From JAKAQB01 sp035702855 (GTDB lineage Bacteria; Actinomycetota; Acidimicrobiia; Acidimicrobiales; Palsa-688): a stretch of 11,101 nucleotides of DNA. The DNA lies in assembly GCA_035702855.1 (NCBI GenBank), contig DASSZM010000165.1, forward strand, positions 1-11,101, read 5' to 3'. A program made the translations under genes and the position numbers. The notes under the pieces were generated by a model that saw only the letters and a program-made list of their open reading frames with translations, ran no database searches and was not told where the DNA came from. Positions within the stretch are counted from its first letter, which is position 1. Each line of letters opens with the position of its first letter. This document shows positions 1 through 5,663 of the stretch, in pieces.

Positions 1-187
1 TCCTCGCCCAGTCGTGGAGCTCGGCGTAGGTCCACCGCCGCCCGCTCGGCACGTCGACGAGGGCGTCGCCCTGCGGCTGGCGGGCGGCGGTCGCCGCCAG
101 GTTGGCGCCGATGGTGTCGCCGAGCAGTGGGACGTCGGCGACCCCCGAGGCGTAGGACCCCGAGGCGTAGGACGTGGACAGCGGCAT
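1..187 (-). CDS. AMP-binding acyl-CoA synthetase, N-terminal part (runs off the left edge)
   Basis: Only the first 62 codons are inside the window, read on the minus strand from the ATG at 187. After a short Ser/Tyr/Gly-rich leader the protein reads VPLLGDTIGANLAATAARQP, then DALVDVPSGRRWTYAELHDWA. This is the usual N-terminus of fatty-acyl-CoA synthetases (ANL superfamily, FadD type), where the 'TIGANL' helix precedes the 'R.TYAEL' strand and helix. Such enzymes activate a carboxylic acid with ATP and transfer it to CoA. The substrate cannot be judged because the adenylation motifs lie outside the window. An AGGGGG run about 9 nt upstream of the ATG can serve as ribosome binding site. A possible -10 (TAGGCT on the minus strand, 229-234) lies 41 nt upstream of the ATG. 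Residues 6-15 are a doubled SYASG encoded by a 15-bp tandem repeat. The family call is fairly safe; the subfamily is open. Confidence 0.8.
   Translation of the reverse strand, partial: MPLSTSYASGSYASGVADVPLLGDTIGANLAATAARQPQGDALVDVPSGRRWTYAELHDWAR
143..172. repeat. Perfect 15-bp tandem duplication inside the acyl-CoA synthetase N-terminus
   Basis: The unit ccccgaggcgtagga occurs twice head to tail (143-157 and 158-172) with no mismatch. On the minus strand it encodes SYASG SYASG at residues 6-15 of the acyl-CoA synthetase. The unit length is a multiple of three, so the frame is kept. It lies before the conserved 'LLGDTIGANL' region, so it probably lengthens a flexible leader without affecting catalysis. 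It looks like a recent slippage duplication. Confidence 0.85.
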
Positions 188-326
188 CGTGCGGACCCCC
201 CTGGACGCGAACGGACGCTCGGGTCGCGAGCCTAGGCCGCACGCCCCACCCACCGATCGCGATCGACCACCCGCCGGGCCGGTCGCCCCGATCACCGTGG
301 GCGACGGCACGATAGGTTACGGGGCC
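188..326. promoter_or_regulatory. Divergent intergenic region with a leaderless promoter and a 12-bp palindrome
   Basis: This spacer separates the minus-strand acyl-CoA synthetase from the plus-strand DUF4129 gene. On the plus strand TAGGTT (313-318) fits a TANNNT -10 box and ends 8 nt before the ATG at 327, so that gene is probably transcribed without a leader. No convincing -35 is visible. On the minus strand TAGGCT (229-234) is a weaker -10 candidate for the acyl-CoA synthetase. A perfect palindrome, CGATCGCGATCG, sits between the two at 254-265. It could be an operator, but palindromes built from CGATCG are common by chance at this base composition. Confidence 0.45.
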
Positions 327-1079
327 ATGGCGAGCGTCGAGCCGGCTCCCGGCCGGCTGGGCGGGGGCTCCGACGCCCGACCCGGGCAGCGGAGCGAGTG
401 GGCACTCCCCCCGGTGGGCTGGTTGCTGGCGGGCAGTGCGCTCGTCGTGGTCGCCGGGGTCGGTGCGGGTGCGGGGCCACTGGTCGTCGCCGGGTCGGCC
501 CGGCCGCTGTCGTTGCACTCCCTCCCGTCGAGGCGGTCGGACCGGCCGACCGCGACCACGCTGCCCGGATCGGCCGGGACGGCACGCCCGCTGCCGCCGG
601 CTACCGGCTCGCTGGGCTCGCCCGGAGGGCTCGGATGGCTGCTCGTCGCCGTCGTCGCCGCCGCCGTCGCCGCCCTCGCCGTGTGGCGGTGGAGGGAGGG
701 GGCCCGGTACCGGGTGGGCGCCTCGCTGGCCGCCGATCCCGTCGGGGTCGCGCCCGCGCCCGCCGACGCCGTCCCCGACGTGCGGGCCGCCCTCCGGGCC
801 CTCGACGACGAGACGGACCCCCGTGGGGCCGTCCTCGCCTGCTGGCTCCGGCTGGAGGACGCGGTGGCGGCGACGGGAGCGGCGCGGGCCCCGGCCGAGA
901 CCTCCGGCGAGCTCACCCGCCGGGTGCTGGCGGCCCACGCCGTCGACCCCGGCAGCCTGGCCCGGCCCGTGGGGCCGGGGCGGCACCGCCGTGAGCACCC
1001 GGCCGCCCCCCTCCGACCGCCCGTCCCCGGGGGCGCGGTCACGGCACCACCACGACGATCGGGGCCCCCGCCTTGGTGA
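327..1079 (+). CDS. Membrane protein with a DUF4129-like domain, C-terminus short or aberrant
   Basis: A 250-residue protein. A hydrophobic segment at about residues 31-57 and a second at about 101-120 (GWLLVAVVAAAVAALAVWRW) flank a Ser/Thr/Pro-rich linker, which is probably extracytoplasmic. After residue 150 the run DVRAALRALDDETDPRGAVL, then CWLRLEDAVAATGAARAPAE and TSGELTRRVL, matches the core of DUF4129. That domain is usually the C-terminal part of membrane proteins encoded near MoxR ATPase, DUF58 and transglutaminase genes; none of these is in the window. The family normally continues with an aromatic 'LYRRARFS.HP' helix. Here the frame instead goes into a Pro/Arg-rich tail (residues 213-250) and stops 41 nt inside the 3' end of the convergent universal stress gene. 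A frameshift or natural decay is possible. The ATG at 327 is chosen because a -10 box lies 8 nt upstream; an earlier in-frame ATG at 174 would overlap the divergent gene. Function unknown. Confidence 0.6.
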   Translation: MASVEPAPGRLGGGSDARPGQRSEWALPPVGWLLAGSALVVVAGVGAGAGPLVVAGSARPLSLHSLPSRRSDRPTATTLPGSAGTARPLPPATGSLGSPGGLGWLLVAVVAAAVAALAVWRWREGARYRVGASLAADPVGVAPAPADAVPDVRAALRALDDETDPRGAVLACWLRLEDAVAATGAARAPAETSGELTRRVLAAHAVDPGSLARPVGPGRHRREHPAAPLRPPVPGGAVTAPPRRSGPPPW

Positions 1080-1548
1080 CCAGGTTGCGGCCGATGGAGC
1101 CGGCCAGGTGGTGCCGGACCTTCGTGCTGCGACCGACCACGATGGCGTCGGCACCGGCCGCCCGGCCCACGCGGAGCAGCTCGTCGGCCGCGTCCCCCCG
1201 GCAGTGCAGGAACAGCACGTCCACGTCCTGGCCGGCGACGTTGGTGGCCACCTCCCGGCGGAGCTGCTCGGCGCACTCCTCGGCGAGCGTCGCCACGCAG
1301 GCGTCGACCGGGACGCCGTAGGCAGCCGCCGACGCCGCCAGCGCCGCGGCCCGGTCCGTCCGAGGCGCGACGTAGACCACGAGCAGCGCCGACCCCCGCC
1401 GGCGGGCCTCGCCGCAACCCCACCAGAAGGCGTCCCACGAGCTGGCCGAGCCGTCCAGCCCCACCACCACCGCCGCCGCCGGCACCGGCGGGTCGGCGGG
1501 GGGCGCCGGCTCGGGCCGGCGGATCGGGTCCTGCATCGGGCTGGTCAC
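1039..1548 (-). CDS. Universal stress protein (UspA family)
   Basis: A single Usp domain in a 169-residue cytoplasmic protein. The first strand AAVVVGLDGS (about residues 25-34, Asp32 at the nucleotide site) and the last part DAIVVGRSTKVRHHLAGSIG through to the terminal strand APIVVVVP are typical. The usual ATP loop G-x2-G-x9-G-S/T is altered: residues 139-151 read GRSTKVRHHLAGS, with Thr in place of the second Gly and a shorter spacer, so nucleotide binding may be weak or different. The N-terminus (about residues 5-25) is proline-rich. The start is placed at GTG 1548, which has a GGGGTGGGG tract just upstream; ATG 1536 is the alternative but has no ribosome binding site. It starts 28 nt after the marR stop on the same strand, so it is probably the last gene of that operon and may be controlled by MarR. 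Its stop overlaps the convergent DUF4129 frame. Confidence 0.85.
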   Translation of the reverse strand: MTSPMQDPIRRPEPAPPADPPVPAAAVVVGLDGSASSWDAFWWGCGEARRRGSALLVVYVAPRTDRAAALAASAAAYGVPVDACVATLAEECAEQLRREVATNVAGQDVDVLFLHCRGDAADELLRVGRAAGADAIVVGRSTKVRHHLAGSIGRNLVTKAGAPIVVVVP

Positions 1549-1576
1549 GGCCGCCCCACCCCGCACCGCCGCGGGC

Positions 1577-2053
1577 TCACGGGGCGGGCTCCCGATCCCG
1601 GTCGTGGCGATCGACCATGGCCGCCAAGGCGGGCGCGGCCCGCGCCACGGCACCGAGATCCTCCGCCGGAAGCTTGTCGATCAACCGGGCGAAGCCTTCG
1701 GCGCCCGAGCGTCGCACGGCGCGCAGGTAGCCGGCGCCGGCAGGCGTCAGCGAGACCAGCACCACCCGCTGATCGGTGGCCGCGCGGCGGCGCTCGACGA
1801 AGCCGCTGCGCCCGAGCGTGCCGACCAGCGCGGTCATCGACGGCTGGGTCACGCCCTCCAGCGCCGCCAGGTCGGTGATCCGGCGCGGTCCGGTGCGCTC
1901 CAGCGTCGCCATGGTCGCCGCGGCGGTCAGGCTCACCTCGCGTGGGGTCTGGCGGACCATCGCGACCATCAACCCGTAGAGCGCCTCCGCGGCCGCCGTG
2001 CGGGCATCGTGGCCGGCTCGCAGGGGCGGCCGGCTCGTCGGCTGCAGCGTCAT
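1577..2053 (-). CDS. MarR-family winged-helix transcriptional regulator
   Basis: A 158-residue protein. A dimerisation helix (about residues 17-35) is followed by the winged helix-turn-helix. Helix 2 lies in RRITDLAALEGV (57-68), the recognition helix in TQPSMTALVGTLGRSGFV (69-86), and the wing in ERRRAATDQRVVLVSLTPAG (87-106). The wing carries the conserved D-x-R (Asp94, Arg96) and is followed by C-terminal helices. Members bind palindromic operators as dimers and are usually released by phenolic or other small ligands or by oxidation. No cysteine is present, so thiol-based redox sensing is unlikely. ATG 2053 is preceded by GAGAAG four nt upstream. A perfect 7-1-7 palindrome centred at 2098 fits autoregulation. 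It lies downstream of two F420-enzyme genes and upstream of a universal stress gene on the same strand, which suggests it controls at least itself and the stress gene. The ligand cannot be read from the sequence. Confidence 0.9.
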   Translation of the reverse strand: MTLQPTSRPPLRAGHDARTAAAEALYGLMVAMVRQTPREVSLTAAATMATLERTGPRRITDLAALEGVTQPSMTALVGTLGRSGFVERRRAATDQRVVLVSLTPAGAGYLRAVRRSGAEGFARLIDKLPAEDLGAVARAAPALAAMVDRHDRDREPAP

Positions 2054-2090
2054 CGGTCTTCTCGGTCCACTCCGGGTTGCAGGCTCAGTC

Positions 2091-2105
2091 CATAGAGGCT
2101 CTATG
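2091..2105. promoter_or_regulatory. Probable MarR operator, perfect inverted repeat CATAGAG-G-CTCTATG
   Basis: Seven-base arms separated by one base, with no mismatch, 37 nt upstream of the marR ATG. It is AT-richer than its surroundings, which makes a chance palindrome less likely. Size and symmetry suit a MarR-family dimer. A possible -10 for marR on the minus strand (TACGCT, 2114-2119) would start transcription near 2107, placing the palindrome over the first transcribed bases, where a bound repressor would block initiation or escape. The TAG stop of the upstream PPOX gene (2103-2101) lies inside the palindrome. That MarR binds here is inferred from position and symmetry. Confidence 0.6.
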
Positions 2106-2547
2106 CATCCCTCAGCGTAGCTCCGCGTGACCCCTCGGCGGCCGACCACCCCGACCAACGCTCCACCTCGACCACGAGGGTGGGCCCCTCGGGCCGTCGC
2201 TCCCGGTACGGGGCGTAGCGGGCCACGAGGAGGTCGACGAGGCGTCGCCCCTCGGCCGAGCCCGGCGGGACGACCCGCGCCGAGCCGTCGGCGCGCGCCC
2301 ACCACAACCGCCCCCAGTCCTCGTCGTAGTCGTCCACGAGGACCGCGACGCGGGGGTCGGCCGCGATGTTGTCCAGCCGGCGCAGCCGCTGCGTGCGCTT
2401 GGGCTTGTGGTCCACGGCGCTGGCGAGAGTGTCGCCGTCGACGGCGAAGACCAGCGGGACCACGTGCGGCCGGCCGTCCGGCCCGGTCGTGGCCAGCCGG
2501 GCGACGCGCGCCGCGACGAACCGCCGGCGGGCCTCCTCGGGGGTCAC
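2101..2547 (-). CDS. PPOX-class F420-dependent oxidoreductase (TIGR03668-like)
   Basis: A 148-residue split-barrel flavin/deazaflavin-binding protein. The N-terminal EARRRFVAARVARLATTGPD, then GRPHVVPLVFAVDGDTLASA and the motif VDHKPKRT (residues 45-52), are characteristic of the actinobacterial F420 family TIGR03668. So is the later VDDYDEDWGRLWWARADGSA. Lys48, Lys50 and Arg51 lie where this family contacts the F420 phosphate or polyglutamate tail. Members are thought to use reduced F420 for hydride transfer to an unidentified acceptor in the cytoplasm. The GTG start at 2547 overlaps the stop of the upstream LLM gene by 4 nt (GTGA), a strong sign of translational coupling. The TAG stop falls inside the probable MarR operator. 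The family call is firm; the substrate is unknown. Confidence 0.9.
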   Translation of the reverse strand: MTPEEARRRFVAARVARLATTGPDGRPHVVPLVFAVDGDTLASAVDHKPKRTQRLRRLDNIAADPRVAVLVDDYDEDWGRLWWARADGSARVVPPGSAEGRRLVDLLVARYAPYRERRPEGPTLVVEVERWSGWSAAEGSRGATLRDA

Positions 2548-3374
2548 TCGCCGTGTGCCTCGGCCACCGCGGCCTCGAAAGCGTCGAGGGCCCGCTCGAC
2601 GCGGCCCTGCCCGGCCGACGGCAACCAGTGGACGACGCGGCGGAAGCCGGCGTCCTCGAATCCGGCGATGACCCGGGCGTCAGCAGGGACCCCCATCACC
2701 ATGAGCTCGATCGCCCGGTCGGCGTCCCCCTGCAGCCGGCGGGCCCGCTCGAGGATCCCCTCCGCTGCGTAGTTGGGCATCCAGGCGTCGCCGAAGGCCC
2801 GCACCCGGTCGGTGACCGTCGGCCCGTTGCCCCCGACGAGGACCGGCGGGTGTGGCCGCTGGGCCGGCTTCGGCCACGACCAGATCCGGTCGAAGTCGAC
2901 GAGCTCGCCGTGGTAGGAGGCCTCGTCCTGGGCCCAGATCACCTTCATCGCCTCCACCCGCTCCTGCAGCAGCCGCATGCGGCGACGCGGGTCGGTCCCG
3001 TGGTTGGCCATCTCCTCGCGGTTCCACCCGGCACCGACGCCGAACTCGACCCGGCCGCCGGAGAGGGCGTCGACGCTCGCCACCTCCTTGGCGGTGACGA
3101 TCGGGTCTCGCTGGACCACCAGGCAGATGCCGCTCCCGACCCGCAGCCGGCTGGTCGCCGTCACCGCCGCCGTCATGGCCACGAACAGGTCGTAGGTGTG
3201 CACGTACCGGCGGGGCAGGTCGCCGCCGCCCGGGTACGGGCTGCGCCGGTCCGCGGGGATGTGGGTGTGCTCGGGGAAGAACAGCGACTCGTGGCCGCGG
3301 GCCTCGACGAGGCGGGCGACGCTCGCCGGGTCCATGCCGTCGTGGGTGGGAAAGATCGCAACGCCGAAATCCAT
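2544..3374 (-). CDS. LLM-class F420-dependent oxidoreductase (TIGR03619-like)
   Basis: A 276-residue TIM-barrel protein of the luciferase-like monooxygenase superfamily. It opens MDFGVAIFPTHDGMDPASVA, followed by the SLFFPEHTHIP strand (residues 30-40). It contains the typical block VVQRDPIVTAKEVASVDALS, then GGRVEFGVGAGW (about 87-118). The later part, HPPVLVGGNGPTVTDRVRAF (175-194), matches the F420-dependent TIGR03619 group. These enzymes transfer hydride from reduced F420, not FMN, and act in the cytoplasm on largely unknown substrates. The start at 3374 is supported by TAGCGT on the minus strand (3387-3382) ending exactly 7 nt before the ATG, which predicts a leaderless transcript. It is the first gene of a four-gene operon with PPOX F420 enzyme, MarR regulator and universal stress protein. 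The family is clear; the reaction is not. Confidence 0.9.
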   Translation of the reverse strand: MDFGVAIFPTHDGMDPASVARLVEARGHESLFFPEHTHIPADRRSPYPGGGDLPRRYVHTYDLFVAMTAAVTATSRLRVGSGICLVVQRDPIVTAKEVASVDALSGGRVEFGVGAGWNREEMANHGTDPRRRMRLLQERVEAMKVIWAQDEASYHGELVDFDRIWSWPKPAQRPHPPVLVGGNGPTVTDRVRAFGDAWMPNYAAEGILERARRLQGDADRAIELMVMGVPADARVIAGFEDAGFRRVVHWLPSAGQGRVERALDAFEAAVAEAHGE

Positions 3375-3381
3375 GCCGGCG

Positions 3382-3387
3382 ACGCTA
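3382..3387 (-). promoter_or_regulatory. Leaderless -10 box of the LLM/PPOX/marR/usp operon
   Basis: On the minus strand TAGCGT matches TANNNT and is followed by exactly 7 nt and then the ATG of the LLM gene. Transcription would begin at or next to the start codon. The same geometry occurs upstream of 7456, 7536 and 7762. No clear -35 is seen. The 48-nt gap to the DUF3048 stop holds only short weak inverted repeats and no convincing terminator. Confidence 0.55.
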
Positions 3388-3422
3388 CGAGCCGGCCGCA
3401 GCGGACGGGCCGCCCCCCGGGG

Positions 3423-4505
3423 TCAGCCGTCGTGCAGGGTGAGCGAGCCGGTCACGAAGCCACCGCTCGGCAGGAGCTCCACCCACGTCGGGCCGGGTGC
3501 GAGCGTGATGGGCGTCCCACCGGTCGTCACCAGCCGGGCCGGCACGGCCGTGCTCGATCGGGACCAGGTGCCGGAGACGGCGCGCCCGCCGGTGAGGACC
3601 ACCAGCGGCCCGGAGCCGACCGTGATGCTGTGCACGCCGAGGGCGAGGTTGACGTCCTCGGGCCAGGTGCCCGACACCGTGGCGACGCGCTCGATGACGA
3701 CGTTGGCCGCGTGCAGGGGGTGCCCCACAGCGGTCCGGTCGACGCTGCCGTCGACCGTCCGCAGCCACAGGTGGGCCGACGGCACCCACTGCCAGCCGAC
3801 CGAGTAGGAGGAGGAGAACTGCAGGGTGGCCGCCGTCACCGGTGGGCCGGCCTTGGTCGGCGAGCCGTAGTGGAAGATCGGGTGGGGCGCCGTGGCCGGC
3901 GTCATGGCCTTCCACAGCGCGGCGGTCGAGGCGTAGAGGTTCTCGGGGGGATAGCGGCTGGAGATGCGCACGTAGGCGCCCGGCACCCGGTCGAAGTTGA
4001 GGTCCACCAGCCCGGCGGCATGCACCAGCGCCTCGTCGGGGATGATGCCCCCGGCGAAGGCGAAGCCGGGGTGGCCGAACTGCGGGAGCATCTGATCGTC
4101 GATCCAGCGCGTGGAGCGCACGGGGCCCACGGCGGCCGACTCGTTGCACTGGTAGATGGCCACGAGCCGGGTCATGGCGCCCTCGATGGGCTCCTCGATC
4201 ACGATGTCGGCCCGGTCCAGGCCGCTCTGCGGCCACGCCCCGGGATCGTTGCCGACCTTGATGGCCAGCGCAGCGCGCTGCGGCACCTTCCCCCCCGGGG
4301 CCGGCTGGCCGGTGAGGGGACAGGTGGGGCGGGGCGCCGGCGCCGTGGTCGGCGGCGTGGTGGAGGTCGACGTCGAGCTCGACGGCGGCGGCGAGGTGGT
4401 CGGGTGGTCGGCGTGGGCGCCGCAGCCGGCCAGGAGCAGGGCCGAGCCGGCGGCGGCGACCGCCCAGCGGCGCCTCCGCGACGACGGGACATGCGATCGG
4501 AGCAC
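3423..4505 (-). CDS. DUF3048-domain lipoprotein (YerB-like)
   Basis: A 360-residue predicted lipoprotein. A basic N-terminus (SSRRRRW) and the hydrophobic run WAVAAAGSALL end in the lipobox LAGC with Cys28. A Ser/Thr/Pro linker follows (about residues 33-60), as is usual for exported actinobacterial proteins. The mature part begins PTCPLTGQPAP and contains RAALAIKVGNDPGAWPQSGL, then DRADIVIEEPIEGAMTRLVA and GPVRSTRWID. These are hallmarks of the DUF3048 N-terminal domain; a second, C-terminal domain fills about 225-355. The family, typified by Bacillus YerB, is membrane-anchored outside the cell and has no settled biochemical function. The start is GTG 4505, with GAGG 7 nt upstream. It lies 72 nt after the PLP-enzyme stop on the same strand, so co-transcription with that gene is possible. 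Full-length, with no sign of damage. Confidence 0.9.
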   Translation of the reverse strand: MLRSHVPSSRRRRWAVAAAGSALLLAGCGAHADHPTTSPPPSSSTSTSTTPPTTAPAPRPTCPLTGQPAPGGKVPQRAALAIKVGNDPGAWPQSGLDRADIVIEEPIEGAMTRLVAIYQCNESAAVGPVRSTRWIDDQMLPQFGHPGFAFAGGIIPDEALVHAAGLVDLNFDRVPGAYVRISSRYPPENLYASTAALWKAMTPATAPHPIFHYGSPTKAGPPVTAATLQFSSSYSVGWQWVPSAHLWLRTVDGSVDRTAVGHPLHAANVVIERVATVSGTWPEDVNLALGVHSITVGSGPLVVLTGGRAVSGTWSRSSTAVPARLVTTGGTPITLAPGPTWVELLPSGGFVTGSLTLHDG

Positions 4506-4577
4506 GCCACAGCCTCGCGGCTGGGCCGGCCCGAGTGGCGGAGCCCCGCGGCGGGCCCCGCTCGCCGCCCACCTGCC

Positions 4578-5663
4578 TCAGTCGGTCACCAGCCGCCGCA
4601 GGAGCGTCGCCACCTCCGCCGGGGCGAATCCCAGCGTGGCGTCGCCCACCGACAGCTCGACGCGCAGCGACGCCGGCCCGTCGACGGCGAACGGCTCCGG
4701 CCAGGTCCACACGCCCTGTTCCTCCGCCAGGGCGGCGGCCCGCCGGCGGAGGTCCGACGGGGTGGCACCGAGCTGCAGGTGCATCATCGAGGTCTGCGGC
4801 GGTGACGGCAGGACCGTCACGCCGTCGACCTCCGCCACGGCGGCGGCCACCGCCCGGGCGTGGGTCAGGTACCCGGGCATCCGCGGCCGGCGGCGGGCGA
4901 GCTCCGCCAGGCCCGAGGCGGCGTACGGCCACAGCGCGAACGCTCGCCCGCCGTGACGGGTACGCCACTCCGACACCTCGGCGACCACGTCGGCCGGGCC
5001 GGCGACGCAGCAACCGGCGATGGCGCCGATGCCCTTGTACAACGAGACGTAGACCGTGTCGAACAACGCAGCGATCTCCGCCTCGCTGCGGCCGTAGCCG
5101 GCGGCGGCCTCCCAGAGGCGGGCGCCGTCCAGGTGCGCCGCCGCGCCACGCTCGCGCGCCCACGCCGTCATCGTCTCCAGCTCGTCCCACGCGGGCAGCA
5201 CGCCGCCGAGGTCGCGTTGGGGCAGCTCGATCAGCAGGGCCGCCGGCGGCTCGGCGACGCCGGCCAGTGCCGCCGGCGTGAGGGGGGTGCGGATCTCGCC
5301 GGCCGGGGTGCCGACGAGGCCGTGGAGACGCTGGTAGCCGCGGCCTTCGCGCCAGTCCAGGTGGCACGCGGGGTGCCACACGACGCTGCGCCGTCCCCGG
5401 CGGTCGGCGTGGACGCGCAGGGTCGCCTGCTGGGCCATGGTGCCGGTCGGCACGAACACGGCTGCCGGCTTGCCCAGGAGCGCCGCCACCTCCGCCTCGA
5501 GGTCGGCCACGGCGCCACCCTCGCCGTAGCGGTCCGCCTCGGTGTCGCCCGGGATGGCCGCCAACAGGTCGGCCGGTCGGCGCTGGCCGTGCCCGTTGAG
5601 GAAGCGGGTGCAGCGCCCCCGCAGCGCCTCGAGCGCGGCCCGGTCGTCGTGGGGGGTCAGCAC
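4578..5663 (-). CDS. Threonine aldolase / beta-eliminating lyase family PLP enzyme
   Basis: A 361-residue fold-type I pyridoxal-phosphate enzyme. Recognisable are the N-terminal ADRYGEGGAVADLEAEVAAL, the phosphate-binding VPTGTMAQQATL (about 71-82), the cofactor-ring Asp179 in AAHLDGARLW, and the Schiff-base Lys210 in VYVSLYKGIGA. Family members split beta-hydroxy amino acids such as L-allo-threonine to glycine and an aldehyde. Typical aldolases have SLSKGLGAP; here Ser is replaced by Tyr and the segment reads SLYKGIGAIAGC, so substrate preference may differ and the name should stay at family level. The start is GTG 5663, with GGAG exactly 7 nt upstream. It overlaps the stop of the M3 peptidase gene by 7 nt, which argues for translational coupling. 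Cytoplasmic; the length is normal for the family. Confidence 0.85.
   Translation of the reverse strand: MLTPHDDRAALEALRGRCTRFLNGHGQRRPADLLAAIPGDTEADRYGEGGAVADLEAEVAALLGKPAAVFVPTGTMAQQATLRVHADRRGRRSVVWHPACHLDWREGRGYQRLHGLVGTPAGEIRTPLTPAALAGVAEPPAALLIELPQRDLGGVLPAWDELETMTAWARERGAAAHLDGARLWEAAAGYGRSEAEIAALFDTVYVSLYKGIGAIAGCCVAGPADVVAEVSEWRTRHGGRAFALWPYAASGLAELARRRPRMPGYLTHARAVAAAVAEVDGVTVLPSPPQTSMMHLQLGATPSDLRRRAAALAEEQGVWTWPEPFAVDGPASLRVELSVGDATLGFAPAEVATLLRRLVTD

Noticed and set aside
174..326. N-terminal extension of the DUF4129 protein to ATG 174
   Set aside because: It would overlap the divergent acyl-CoA synthetase start and cover the probable promoter; the added residues look non-coding.
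2054..2305. Longer marR start inside the PPOX gene
   Set aside because: The family N-terminus fits ATG 2053, which has a GAGAAG site and lies downstream of the probable operator.
4541..4563. GC-rich inverted repeat between the PLP-enzyme and DUF3048 genes
   Set aside because: Only a 5-bp stem around one base pairs exactly and there is no T tract, so it is not supported as a terminator.
2127..4805. 892-codon plus-strand open frame
   Set aside because: Antisense to PPOX, LLM, DUF3048 and the PLP-enzyme gene, which all have clear family motifs. Its translation is Arg/Pro/Gly-rich low complexity, as expected from the shadow of high-GC coding DNA.
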